In this document: positions 1-7,818 of the stretch, piece by piece | How the letters are laid out: each line of letters opens with the position of its first letter | How positions within the stretch are numbered: the stretch's first letter is position 1 | From: Gemmatimonadaceae bacterium | GTDB taxonomy: Bacteria > Gemmatimonadota > Gemmatimonadetes > Gemmatimonadales > Gemmatimonadaceae | Assembly (NCBI GenBank): GCA_035606695.1 | Contig: DATNEW010000019.1 | Coordinates: 1 to 64,000, forward strand | Length of the DNA stretch: 64,000 nt | Direction: 5' to 3' | The notes under the pieces: generated by a model | The model's database searches: none | The model's input: the letters and a program-made list of their open reading frames with translations, nothing else | Told to the model about the DNA's origin: nothing | Position numbers and translations under genes: made by a program

Positions 1-697
1 CGCGATCCGCGAAGGGCTCCCGTACGCCAATGCCGCGCCCAACCTGAGTGCCGACGTCCCGGCGCTGCTGGAACTCGCACAGAAGACCGGGTCGCCGCTG
101 GCCGGCAAGGACCTCAAGACCGGTCAGACGCTGATGAAGACCATGATCGCCCCGGGTCTCAAGGCGCGATTGCTCGGTATCGAGGGATGGTATTCCACCA
201 ACATTCTCGGCAACCGTGACGGCGAAGTGCTCGACGACCCGGCGTCGTTCAAGACGAAGGAGGAGTCGAAGCTGTCGGTGCTGCACACGATCCTTCAGCC
301 GGAAGCGTATCCCGATCTGTACAAGGATTTCTCGCACGTCGTGCGCATCAACTACTACCCGCCGCGCGGCGACAACAAGGAAGGCTGGGACAACATCGAC
401 ATCGTGGGGTGGATGGGCTACCCGATGCAGATCAAGGTCAACTTCCTCTGCCGCGATTCGATCCTCGCCGCGCCCATCGTGCTGGACCTGGCGCTCTTCT
501 CGGACTTCGCGCATCGCGCGGGGATGAAGGGCATTCAGGAATGGTTAAGCTTCTATTACAAGTCGCCGATGGCCGCTCCCGGATTGCAGCCGGAACACGA
601 TCTTTTCATCCAGCAGACGAAGCTCAAGAACACGCTTCGGCATCTGATGGGTGAAGAGCAGATCACCCATCTGGGGCTGGAGTACTATCAGTCCTGA
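1..697 (+). CDS. ino1: Inositol-3-phosphate synthase, 3' part
   Basis: This is the C-terminal part of a myo-inositol-1-phosphate synthase, which converts glucose 6-phosphate to inositol 3-phosphate with NAD. The reading frame is open from base 2, so the start lies before the window; about 231 codons are visible. Diagnostic blocks of the family are GWYSTNILGNRDG, FKTKEESKLSVL, NYYPPRGDNKEGWDNIDIVG and FLCRDSILAAP, which form the catalytic and tetramerisation region. The protein ends at a TGA at 695-697. The product could feed phosphatidylinositol or inositol-based solutes. The family assignment is firm; the downstream use is inference. Confidence 0.95.
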   Translation, partial: AIREGLPYANAAPNLSADVPALLELAQKTGSPLAGKDLKTGQTLMKTMIAPGLKARLLGIEGWYSTNILGNRDGEVLDDPASFKTKEESKLSVLHTILQPEAYPDLYKDFSHVVRINYYPPRGDNKEGWDNIDIVGWMGYPMQIKVNFLCRDSILAAPIVLDLALFSDFAHRAGMKGIQEWLSFYYKSPMAAPGLQPEHDLFIQQTKLKNTLRHLMGEEQITHLGLEYYQS

Positions 698-710
698 GAG
701 GGGGATCTTC

Positions 711-756
711 AATGCAGAATTCCGAGCGTAGGTGCGGAGCGCCGAAGCGAGGAAGC
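711..756. repeat. Dispersed palindromic-family repeat, partial copy
   Basis: The stretch attccgagcg...gcgccgaagcgagga closely matches a copy upstream of secA (37853-37905). It is one arm of the dispersed repeat family found throughout this window. It supplies the GAGGAA that acts as ribosome binding site for the lipoprotein gene at 757. An upstream ATG at 712 would translate the repeat and is not believed. Confidence 0.7.
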
Positions 757-1215
757 ATGCCCACGATGAGCGCGATGCTTCTCAGTGTCGCGCTCATTGC
801 GTCCGCGGTCTCATCATGCAACAGCGGTCCCTACAAGCCGCCGGCGCTGCACCAGTACACGCTGGACTACGATTTCACGATTCAACCCGACCAGGCGCCT
901 CCACACGCGCGCGACGACGTGCACTACTCGATCACCATTCTCGACCGCAAGACGAGGCAGCCGATCGAGAACGGCGAGGGGCAGCTCTACTCGAGCAAGC
1001 CCATCGAGCCCGACGCGCCGAATGGCCCGCATTCACACACGTACGACGGCCTGGCCTATGGCCCGGAGGTCGGCGTGTATCATGCGAAGCTAAATTTCGT
1101 TGTCTCGGGCACGTGGGCGGTGGCGGTGCGCTTTCGCCGCGATTCGCTGCACACGCTCGAGAAGACCGAATGGATGCAGGACGTTCTCGCCGAACGAGCC
1201 TCGGCCACACCCTAA
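757..1215 (+). CDS. Putative secreted lipoprotein
   Basis: A 152-residue protein of unknown function. It has a lipoprotein signal: a hydrophobic stretch at residues 5-18 ends in VSSC, giving lipidation at Cys21. The mature part is hydrophilic with several His and aromatic residues and contains a beta-rich region (YSITILD, YDGLAYG, FVVSGTWAVAVRFRR) resembling small immunoglobulin-like or copper-resistance-type secreted domains; that resemblance is weak. ATG 757 is chosen over ATG 712 because a GAGGAA lies just before it and the codons between are repeat sequence. Confidence 0.7.
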   Translation: MPTMSAMLLSVALIASAVSSCNSGPYKPPALHQYTLDYDFTIQPDQAPPHARDDVHYSITILDRKTRQPIENGEGQLYSSKPIEPDAPNGPHSHTYDGLAYGPEVGVYHAKLNFVVSGTWAVAVRFRRDSLHTLEKTEWMQDVLAERASATP

Positions 1216-1241
1216 GACTCTCGAACACCTCGAGCACTTCG

Positions 1242-1535
1242 ATGCGCCATTTCTTTCGCAGTCACATGTCCCTCGCGGACGTCCTGGCCGAGGCGGACTC
1301 GTTCTTTCCGGGCATCGGTCTGACGCAGAACACGACGGCGCCCAAGACGCGCACGTATTCCGGCGCCCTCGGCGCGCTGAAGCTGTCGGTGAAAGCGGAG
1401 GGCGGCCACTATACGTTCGTCGAGGTGAACACCGATCAGATGGGCGAGAGCCGTCTCGATCGGAATGTGAAGCGGTTTTTCGTGACGCTGCATCGCCATG
1501 CGGATCCGGCGCACGAGTTGACGGCGAATTACTGA
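1242..1535 (+). CDS. Small hypothetical protein
   Basis: A 97-residue protein I do not recognise. It starts at ATG 1242; ATG 1266 (MSLADVL) is an alternative that would give 89 residues. It is mixed alpha/beta with no signal peptide, membrane segment or Cys cluster. The sequence around LADVLAEADSFFPGIGL and FVTLHRHADP reads as real protein, and codon use matches the neighbours. It follows the lipoprotein gene after 26 bases and may be co-transcribed with it. Confidence 0.55.
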   Translation: MRHFFRSHMSLADVLAEADSFFPGIGLTQNTTAPKTRTYSGALGALKLSVKAEGGHYTFVEVNTDQMGESRLDRNVKRFFVTLHRHADPAHELTANY

Positions 1536-1536
1536 G

Positions 1537-1564
1537 CTGGGCGTTGGGCGATGGGCGCTGGGCG
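1537..1564. repeat. Heptamer tandem array (nTGGGCG x4)
   Basis: Four head-to-tail 7-bp units: ctgggcg, ttgggcg, atgggcg, ctgggcg. An inverted array of the same unit lies at 1652-1672 inside the next gene, so the two can pair across the start of the E1 alpha gene. A third array is at 4710-4737. Confidence 0.8.
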
Positions 1565-1605
1565 TAGTACGCTCTGAGCGCCGCGCCGACTAGTTTTTGC
1601 CACAT

Positions 1606-2730
1606 ATGCCCCGCGCCAACAACAGCGTCGCCAAGGCGAAATCCCGACCAACGCCCATCGCCCATCGCCCATCGCTGCTCGAGCTGTACTACTGGATGCG
1701 CCTGACGCGCACGCTCGAGGAGCGGCTGGTCGCCCTGTATCGGCAGACGAAAGTCGTCGGCGGACTCTTTCGGTCGCTGGGACAGGAAGCGGACGCGGTC
1801 GGCAGTGCGTACGCGCTCGAGCGGCGCGACATTCTGTCGCCGCTCATTCGCAACCTGGGCTCGATGCTCGTGAAGGGCGCCACGCCGCTCGAAATTCTGA
1901 AGCAATACATGGCCAAGGCCGATTCGCCGACGCGCGGGCGCGAGCTGAACATCCACTTTGGCGACACCGAGCGCGGATTCATCGGCCAGATCTCGCCGCT
2001 CGGCGACATGGTGCCGGTGATGGCCGGCGTGACGCTCAGCTTCAAGATGCGCGGCGAGGATCGCGTCGGGCTCGTGTATGTCGGCGACGGGGCGACGTCG
2101 ACGGGCGCGTTTCACGAAGGCATCAACTTCGCGGCGGTGCAGCGCTGTCCGCTGGTCGTCATCGTCGAGAACAACGGCTACGCGTATTCCACGCCGACGT
2201 CGAAGCAAACGGCGGCGAAGCAATTCGTCGACAAGGCGATCGGCTATGGCGTCGCGGGCGACCAGGCGGACGGCAACGACGTGCTGGCGGTGTACCAGGC
2301 GACGAAGCGGGCGGTGGATCGCGCGCGGCGCGGCGAAGGCGTGACGCTGGTCGAGCTCATGACGTATCGCCGCAAGGGCCACGCGGAGCACGACAATCAG
2401 TCGTATGTACCGCCGGGTGAGATCGATCGCTGGGAGCGTGAGAACGATCCGATCACGCGCTACGCCGCGCGCCTGCGCGACGAATTCGAGTTCTCTAATA
2501 GCGAGATCGAGGCCGTGGACGATCGCGTCCGGCGCGAGGTCGATGACGCGACTGACGCCGCCGAGCGGTCGGGAATGCCCGAAGCGCTCGATGCGCTGCA
2601 AGGCGTGTACGCCGATCCGCCGGCCGCAGAGCCGCTCTGGTTTCGTGAAGGCGTGGCGAGCGCGGTGGACGAGCACGAGCGGCCCGAAGGGTGGGGCGTG
2701 TTCAAGCACACGCCGGAGAAGGAGCATTGA
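1606..2730 (+). CDS. 2-oxoacid dehydrogenase E1 component, alpha subunit
   Basis: Thiamine-diphosphate-binding alpha subunit of a heterotetrameric E1 (pyruvate or branched-chain 2-oxoacid dehydrogenase), 374 residues from ATG 1606; a TTG at 1597 is possible. The ThDP motif begins with GDGATS at residue 160 and ends with ENN at 188-190. RSLGQEA near 55 and YRRKGHAEHDNQ near 250 are also typical. The partner E1 beta gene and the E2 gene follow directly. Residues 15-22 (RPTPIAHR) are encoded by an inverted heptamer array, so the extreme N terminus is probably not conserved. The substrate cannot be settled from sequence; no E3 gene is present here. Confidence 0.93.
   Translation: MPRANNSVAKAKSRPTPIAHRPSLLELYYWMRLTRTLEERLVALYRQTKVVGGLFRSLGQEADAVGSAYALERRDILSPLIRNLGSMLVKGATPLEILKQYMAKADSPTRGRELNIHFGDTERGFIGQISPLGDMVPVMAGVTLSFKMRGEDRVGLVYVGDGATSTGAFHEGINFAAVQRCPLVVIVENNGYAYSTPTSKQTAAKQFVDKAIGYGVAGDQADGNDVLAVYQATKRAVDRARRGEGVTLVELMTYRRKGHAEHDNQSYVPPGEIDRWERENDPITRYAARLRDEFEFSNSEIEAVDDRVRREVDDATDAAERSGMPEALDALQGVYADPPAAEPLWFREGVASAVDEHERPEGWGVFKHTPEKEH
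1652..1672. repeat. Heptamer tandem array, inverted (CGCCCAT x3)
   Basis: Three perfect cgcccat units, the reverse complement of the units at 1537-1564. They lie inside the 5' end of the E1 alpha gene and encode part of its N-terminal extension. Confidence 0.8.
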
Positions 2731-2744
2731 TGGTCCCCCCGCGT

Positions 2745-2824
2745 GTCATCCCGAGGAGCGAAGCGACGGGGCATCTGTCGTCCCTCGATCGTGACGCGAG
2801 ATTCCTCGCTACGCTCGGAATGAC
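2745..2824. repeat. Dispersed palindromic repeat between E1 alpha and E1 beta
   Basis: The element begins gtcatcccgaggagcg and ends cgctcggaatgac, so its ends are inverted copies of each other. It fills almost the whole gap between the two E1 genes. Read as protein it gives the HSERSEE/HPEERSD type of spurious peptide. Confidence 0.75.
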
Positions 2825-2829
2825 GAAGC

Positions 2830-3807
2830 ATGCCTGAAATCACCTACCTCGAGGCCATCCGTGAGGCCCTCTTCGAGGAGATGGATCGCGACGCCGACGT
2901 CTTCTGCATCGGCGAAGACATTGGCCGCTACGGCGGCGCGTTCAAGGTGACCGACGGGTTGCTCGACAAATACGGCGAGCAGCGCGTCATCGACTCGCCG
3001 ATTTCCGAGATCGGGATCGTCGGCGCGGCGGCCGGTGCGGCGCACATGGGCATGCGTCCCGTGGTCGAGATGCAGTTCATCGACTTCATCGCGAACGCGT
3101 ACGACATGCTCACGAACTACGTCGCGACGGCGCGGTATCGCGCGTTCCTGCCGTGTCCGATGGTCGTGCGGGGGCCGAGCGGAGGATACGTTCGCGGCGG
3201 GCCGTTTCATTCGCAGAATCCCGAAGCGGGATTCGTCCATACGCCGGGGCTCAAGGTCGTGTATCCCTCGACGGCCGAGGACGCGAAGGGCTTGATGAAG
3301 GCGGCGATCCGCGACGACGATTGCGTGCTGTTCTTCGAGCACAAATATCTCTATCGCCGGGTGAAGGCGGAGATGCCCGCGGGCGATCACGTCGTGCCGA
3401 TCGGCAAGGCGCGCATTGCGCGTGAAGGGAAGGATCTGTCGATCATCACGTACGCCGCCACGGTATGGAAGGCGCTCGAGGCCGCGGAGCAGCTCGAGAA
3501 GCAGGATGGGCTTTCCGTCGAGATTCTCGATCTGCGCACGCTGTCGCCGCTCGACGACGACGCGATTCAGGCGACGGTGCGCAAGACGAATCGCGCGCTC
3601 ATCGTGCACGAGGACACGCGAACCGGAGGCCTGGCCGGCGAGATCACGGCGCGCATCAACGAAACGTCGTTCGCCTGGCTCGATGCGCCCGTGCTGCGCG
3701 TGACGGCGCACGACGTCCCGCTGCCATACGCGCCCGCGCTCGAGGATTACGTGCTGCCCCAGACCGCGGACATCGTCACGGCGGCGCGCGCGCTGGCAGC
3801 GTATTGA
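2830..3807 (+). CDS. 2-oxoacid dehydrogenase E1 component, beta subunit
   Basis: Beta subunit of the E1 heterotetramer, 325 residues, the usual length. It binds ThDP together with the alpha subunit. Visible landmarks are SPISEIGIVG with the conserved Glu60, FIDFIANAYD near 85, the GGPFHSQ loop with His127 at the active site, and the C-terminal transketolase-type domain with DLRTLSPLD and HED. ATG 2830 follows the palindromic repeat closely. The stop overlaps the next small gene by one base. Confidence 0.95.
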   Translation: MPEITYLEAIREALFEEMDRDADVFCIGEDIGRYGGAFKVTDGLLDKYGEQRVIDSPISEIGIVGAAAGAAHMGMRPVVEMQFIDFIANAYDMLTNYVATARYRAFLPCPMVVRGPSGGYVRGGPFHSQNPEAGFVHTPGLKVVYPSTAEDAKGLMKAAIRDDDCVLFFEHKYLYRRVKAEMPAGDHVVPIGKARIAREGKDLSIITYAATVWKALEAAEQLEKQDGLSVEILDLRTLSPLDDDAIQATVRKTNRALIVHEDTRTGGLAGEITARINETSFAWLDAPVLRVTAHDVPLPYAPALEDYVLPQTADIVTAARALAAY

Positions 3808-4109
3808 TGGCGAACCCCGAGGCGCCGGACTCGACGCCGCAAGTCCCGAAGACGACCCGATGGGAGTATCTTGGAGTCGGCTGTTTTTCGACGTTCGTCG
3901 GGTTTGCGGGCGGCGGCATGATCGCCGTGTTGATCGCCAAGATCGTCGGTGCGTTGGCGCGCTGTCGAAGCGATGCGGAGACGGGCGCGCCGTGCAATTG
4001 GTATGCGTATATGGTGTTCGGCATGATCATTGGAACGATCGTCGTTCCGATTGTTTCGATCTGGTTCTTCCGGCGCGGCAGGGCGCGCGCTGCTAATTCC
4101 CGAGGGTAG
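3807..4109 (+). CDS. Small two-helix membrane protein
   Basis: A 100-residue protein whose ATG shares its A with the TGA of the E1 beta gene, suggesting translational coupling. Two hydrophobic segments (about residues 20-49 and 60-83, the second rich in Ile and Val) are separated by a short loop with two Cys, and the C terminus is basic (FFRRGRARAANSRG), which would place it in the cytoplasm. I do not recognise a family. Its place inside a dehydrogenase operon may be accidental. Confidence 0.7.
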   Translation: MANPEAPDSTPQVPKTTRWEYLGVGCFSTFVGFAGGGMIAVLIAKIVGALARCRSDAETGAPCNWYAYMVFGMIIGTIVVPIVSIWFFRRGRARAANSRG

Positions 4110-4113
4110 CGCA

Positions 4114-5478
4114 GTGGCACGTGTAGACGTCGTCATGCCTCAGATGGGCGAGTCGATCGCTGAAGGCACGCTGTCGAAGTGGTTGAAAAAAGTCGGCGAT
4201 CAGGTGAAGCGCGATGAGCCCATCTTCGAGATCTCGACCGACAAGGTCGACGCGGAGATTCCGGCGCCGTCGACCGGTGTGCTGGCGGAAATCCTCGTGA
4301 CCGAAGGCCAGACGGTTCCGGTATCGACCGTGGTCGCACGTCTCGAAACCGATGTTGCTGCTGGTGTGTCGGCTGCGGCGGCCGCCCCCACTCCGGCCCC
4401 TGCCGCCGCCGTTGCGTCGTCCCCTGCGGCGCCAACCGCGCCATCCCCCGCCGCGCCAGCGGCGCCACCCCCTGCGGCGCCAGCCGCGCCACACCCTGCG
4501 GCGCCAGCCGCGCCACACCCTGCGGCGTCAGCCGCGACAAACGGCAACTCACTCGAAGACCGCCTTCGCACCAAGTCGTCGCCGCTCGTACGGCGCATTG
4601 CCGCGGAGCACGGTATCGAGATCAACGGGATGCAGGGCAGCGGCATCGCCGGACGCGTCACGAAGAAAGACATTCTTCAATTCATCGAGTCCGGCGCGAA
4701 AGCGCCTCCCGCCCAGCGCCCAGCGCCCGGCGCCCAGCCCGTGCACGCGGGTCCGCTGCCCGAGCCATGGCCCGGCGACGACGTGCAGCCGATGTCGAAG
4801 ATGCGCGCCATCATCGCCGAGCACATGGTGGTCTCCAAGCACACCTCGGCGCACGTGAACTCGTTCTTCGAGGTCGACTTCACGCGCATCGCGCGCATTC
4901 GCGCCAAGCATCGCGCGGAGTTCGAGAAGCAGACCGGCGAGAAGCTGACGTATTTGCCGTTCATCATCAAAGCGGTGACGGATGGGTTGCGTGCGTTCCC
5001 CGTGCTCAACGCGGCGGTGCGCGGGAACGAGGTCATCTATCGCAAGCAGATCAACGTCGGCATCGCCGTCGCGCTCGACTGGGGTCTGATCGTGCCCGTC
5101 ATCAAGGGCGCCGACAACCTCTCGTTGACGGGGCTCACGCGCTCGCTCAACGACCTCGCGAATCGCGCGCGCAGCAAGCGTCTCGATCCGCGCGAGGTGC
5201 AAGACGGGACGTTCACCATCACAAATCCCGGCGTGTTCGGCTCGCTGATGGGCACGCCGATCATCAATCAGCCGCAAGTCGCCATTCTGTGCCTCGGCAC
5301 GATCGAGAAGCGGCCGAAAGTCATCACCGGTGCCGACGGCGAAGACACGATCGCCATTCGCACCTGCGCGTACCTGTCGCTGTCGTTCGATCACCGCATC
5401 GTCGACGGTGCGGATGCCGACAAGTTCATGTCATTCGTGAAGAAGGGCCTCGAGACATTCCCCGAAAACGTGCTCTGA
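4114..5478 (+). CDS. 2-oxoacid dehydrogenase E2, dihydrolipoamide acyltransferase
   Basis: The core acyltransferase, 454 residues from GTG 4114 preceded by GAGGG. Domains in order: one lipoyl domain (1-76) with lipoyl Lys44 in STDKVDAEIP; an Ala/Pro hinge (about 80-150) made of near-repeats of PAAPAAPHPAAP; a peripheral subunit-binding domain (about 153-190, SSPLVRRIAAEHGIEI); a second short hinge encoded by heptamer repeats; and the catalytic domain with HRIVDG (His427, Asp431). It joins E1 alpha and beta into one complex. Substrate specificity (pyruvate or branched-chain) is open. Confidence 0.95.
   Translation: MARVDVVMPQMGESIAEGTLSKWLKKVGDQVKRDEPIFEISTDKVDAEIPAPSTGVLAEILVTEGQTVPVSTVVARLETDVAAGVSAAAAAPTPAPAAAVASSPAAPTAPSPAAPAAPPPAAPAAPHPAAPAAPHPAASAATNGNSLEDRLRTKSSPLVRRIAAEHGIEINGMQGSGIAGRVTKKDILQFIESGAKAPPAQRPAPGAQPVHAGPLPEPWPGDDVQPMSKMRAIIAEHMVVSKHTSAHVNSFFEVDFTRIARIRAKHRAEFEKQTGEKLTYLPFIIKAVTDGLRAFPVLNAAVRGNEVIYRKQINVGIAVALDWGLIVPVIKGADNLSLTGLTRSLNDLANRARSKRLDPREVQDGTFTITNPGVFGSLMGTPIINQPQVAILCLGTIEKRPKVITGADGEDTIAIRTCAYLSLSFDHRIVDGADADKFMSFVKKGLETFPENVL
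4710..4737. repeat. Heptamer tandem array inside the E2 linker
   Basis: Four CGCCCAG-type units (one is cgcccgg) encode PAQRPAPGAQP, the flexible segment between the subunit-binding and catalytic domains. The unit is the same as at 1537-1564 and 1652-1672, differing only in the variable base. Confidence 0.75.
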
Positions 5479-5480
5479 CC

Positions 5481-5741
5481 ATGCCGCGCGCCCTCACGAT
5501 TCAGCGGACTCTCGTCACCCCGCCGGACCGGGACAAGTTTCACGAGCGGCTCAAGCGAAAGCGTGACTACTACGCCTCGAAGGACTGCCGGTTCTGGGCG
5601 TTCGAGGAAGCGAGCCTGCCGGGCGCGTTTTTAGAGTTCTTTGAAGCCGCGGACGCCGCGACGCTGGCCCGCGCGCACGCCGAGGCGCCGGAGCCGGTGC
5701 TCGACCCCAATCGCGTATACAAAGAAGTGGAGCTTCGATAG
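5481..5741 (+). CDS. Small conserved-looking hypothetical protein
   Basis: An 86-residue protein starting at ATG 5481, two bases after the E2 stop, so almost certainly in the same operon. The N-terminal half is basic and aromatic (RLKRKRDYYASKDCRFWAFEE) and the C-terminal half is acidic (LARAHAEAPEPVLDPN). The length and the pattern of a strand followed by helices suggest a small ferredoxin-like fold, but no family is recognised. Confidence 0.65.
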   Translation: MPRALTIQRTLVTPPDRDKFHERLKRKRDYYASKDCRFWAFEEASLPGAFLEFFEAADAATLARAHAEAPEPVLDPNRVYKEVELR

Positions 5742-6005
5742 ATGCCTGCTCGCACCATCTCCGCCGGCGGCAAGACCTGGCGGGTCTTTCCCTCCGGCCG
5801 CGTGACGCAAAACGAGCACGATGAATTCGGCTTGATGTTCATTGCCGGCACGGGCGCCGACCGCGTCGTTCGCGTGACGCGCTACTCGCCGGTCGGCACG
5901 CGCTCGCGGGAACGCGCGCTCCTCGAACTTTCGGACGCCGACCTGCAGCGCTTGTTCGGCAGCTCTCAGCCCAGCGACACGTCGCCGGAAGCCGACTACA
6001 CGTGA
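5742..6005 (+). CDS. Small hypothetical protein
   Basis: An 87-residue protein whose ATG directly abuts the preceding TAG. The sequence KTWRVFPSGRVTQNEHDEFGLMF followed by RVTRYSPVG looks like a small beta-rich domain, with a helical tail (ELSDADLQRLFGSSQ). No known family is recognised. Its stop overlaps the GTG of the PHP gene, so the five genes from E1 beta onward read as one transcript. Confidence 0.65.
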   Translation: MPARTISAGGKTWRVFPSGRVTQNEHDEFGLMFIAGTGADRVVRVTRYSPVGTRSRERALLELSDADLQRLFGSSQPSDTSPEADYT

Positions 6006-6877
6006 CCGCTCCGTACCCGGGGGCTGGTGGCGGAGCCGCGCCGAGCGGCTTCGTCGATCTGCACATGCATTCCACGGCGTCGGATGGGTCGCGCGCGCCC
6101 GCCGACGTCGTGCGCGAAGCGAAGCGCGTCGGTCTCATCGCGATCGCACTGACCGATCATGATACACTCGATGGACTGCCCGAAGCGATGGCGACCGGCA
6201 CCGAGCTTGGCGTGCGCGTCGTTCCCGGCATCGAGCTGAGCGCGGTGGAAGGCGACGTCGAGACGCACATTCTCGGGCTGCATCTCTCGGACACGCGCGA
6301 GCTGGAATCGCGGCTCGTCGCGCTCCGCGAGATGCGCCGCACGCGCGCGCAGCGCATCGTCGAGCGGCTCAACGAGCTCGGCGTGCGCATCGAGTTCACG
6401 GCGGTGCTGGACCAAGCGGCGGGCGGCGCGATCGGCCGGCCGCATGTCGCGCGCGCGATGATCGCCGAAGGTTGGGCCGTCGATTTTCGCGACGCGTTCG
6501 AGCGTTACCTTGGCAACGGAAAGGCCGCCTACGTCGGCAAGGATCGGTTGGCGGTGGCGGACGCGATCGGGCTCATTCACAACGCCGGCGGCCTCGCGAT
6601 CCTCGCGCACCCCGCATCGGGTGGAACGCGTGCGCGCGTCGAGCAGTTCGTGCAAGAGGGGATCGACGGCGTCGAAGTGCGGCACCCGAGCCATTCGTCG
6701 GAGGACATTGCGCGCCTGAGCGCGCTGGTCGAGCATTTTTCACTGGTTCCGAGCGGGGGATCTGACTGGCACGGAGCGACCGATGGACCACGGACGCTCG
6801 GGATGATGCGGGTGCCGGAGGAGTGGTTGGGGCGGCAAGACGGGCGGGTTCGGGCTCGGCCGCCGCGTGCCGCCTAG
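6002..6877 (+). CDS. PHP-domain phosphoesterase (TrpH/RNase AM-like)
   Basis: A 291-residue metal-dependent phosphoesterase. The PHP metal ligands are visible: DLHMHSTASDGS with His21 and His23, TDHDTLDG near 52, PGIELSA near 76, and GGSDWHG near the C terminus. Relatives hydrolyse 3',5'-nucleoside bisphosphates or act as 5'-3' exonucleases on short RNA. The GTG start overlaps the previous stop. Biochemical role is by family resemblance. Confidence 0.88.
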   Translation: MTAPYPGAGGGAAPSGFVDLHMHSTASDGSRAPADVVREAKRVGLIAIALTDHDTLDGLPEAMATGTELGVRVVPGIELSAVEGDVETHILGLHLSDTRELESRLVALREMRRTRAQRIVERLNELGVRIEFTAVLDQAAGGAIGRPHVARAMIAEGWAVDFRDAFERYLGNGKAAYVGKDRLAVADAIGLIHNAGGLAILAHPASGGTRARVEQFVQEGIDGVEVRHPSHSSEDIARLSALVEHFSLVPSGGSDWHGATDGPRTLGMMRVPEEWLGRQDGRVRARPPRAA

Positions 6878-6925
6878 ATCACTCGACGGCGGACGACATC
6901 GGACCACGCAAGAAAACAGCATTAC

Positions 6926-7047
6926 CACGGACTGCGGAAGGCGACGGCCACTGATCGGCACGGAGACGGCGTTTCGAGTAACTGCAGTCAACTGCTGTCA
7001 ACGCCGACTCCGTGCCGATCCGTGCACGTCGCCGCTCACAGTCCGTG
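6926..7047. repeat. Long imperfect hairpin element followed by T8
   Basis: Two 46-bp arms (6926-6971 and 7002-7047) are inverted copies with most positions matching, starting cacggactg and ending tcagtccgtg-type, around a 30-base loop that itself holds the direct repeat aactgc. A run of eight T follows at 7051-7058. It may end transcription of the PHP operon, or be a mobile hairpin element, or both. Confidence 0.75.
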
Positions 7048-7086
7048 ATATTTTTTTTATGAGTTCTTGTCTTTGAGAGGCTCTCC

Positions 7087-7818
7087 GTGGACCTGAACGG
7101 CCGTACCGCACTAGTGACGGGCTCCGGACACCGCGTTGGCCGCGCGATCGCGGTGGCCCTCGGTGGGCGCGGCATGCGCGTGGCCGTGCACTACAACTCC
7201 ACGGCGGACGGCGCGCGCGAAACCGTGAAGCAGATCGAGGCCGCGGGCGGCGAGGCGGACGTCGTTGCCGCCGATCTTACGCGTGCCGAATCGGCGGCCG
7301 AGTTGATCGCGACCGTGGTCGAGACGTTCGGCTCGCTCGACGTGCTCGTGAACTCCGCGGCCGTCATGCTGCGCATGCCGTTCGGCGAGATCACCCCCGA
7401 ACACTGGGACGAGGTGATGACGCTCAATCTGCGCGCGCCGTTCTTTCTCGCGCAGGCAGCGGCGCCGCATTTGCGCGCGGCGCGCGGCGCCGTCGTCAAC
7501 ATCGCGGACCTCGCGGCGTTCGAAACGTGGCCGGGGTATCTGCCCCACGGCATCTCGAAGGCAGGCATCGTCTACATGACGCGCGCGCTCGCGAAGGTGC
7601 TCGCGCCCGAGGTCCGCGTTGCCGCGGTGGCGCCGGGCACCGTGCTGCTACCGCCCAACTTCGATCCGGTGCAGACCGAGCATCTGCGCGAGACCACGCC
7701 GCTCAAGCGCCATGGCGATCCGTCCGACGTCACGCGCACGGTGCTGTTCATCCTCGACTCGGATTATCTCACCGGCGAGACGATTCTCGTGGACGGCGGC
7801 CGCCATGTCCGAAAGTGA
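7087..7818 (+). CDS. Short-chain dehydrogenase with His at the catalytic Tyr position
   Basis: A 243-residue Rossmann-fold SDR resembling FabG and pteridine reductases. TGSGHRVGRAIAVAL near residue 11 is the cofactor site and NLRAPFFLAQ near 120 is typical. The classical active site YxxxK appears as HGISK, in PGYLPHGISKAG, so the catalytic Tyr is replaced by His and the nearest Tyr lies three residues earlier. The Ser position reads NIADLAA. The C terminus GETILVDGGR is normal. The fold is sure; activity as an ordinary dehydrogenase is doubtful. It overlaps the next gene. Confidence 0.85.
   Translation: MDLNGRTALVTGSGHRVGRAIAVALGGRGMRVAVHYNSTADGARETVKQIEAAGGEADVVAADLTRAESAAELIATVVETFGSLDVLVNSAAVMLRMPFGEITPEHWDEVMTLNLRAPFFLAQAAAPHLRAARGAVVNIADLAAFETWPGYLPHGISKAGIVYMTRALAKVLAPEVRVAAVAPGTVLLPPNFDPVQTEHLRETTPLKRHGDPSDVTRTVLFILDSDYLTGETILVDGGRHVRK

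Noticed and set aside
712-756. Upstream start for the lipoprotein gene
   Set aside because: It would encode NSERRCGAPKRGS, which is translated repeat DNA also found before secA. The good ribosome binding site and signal peptide belong to ATG 757.
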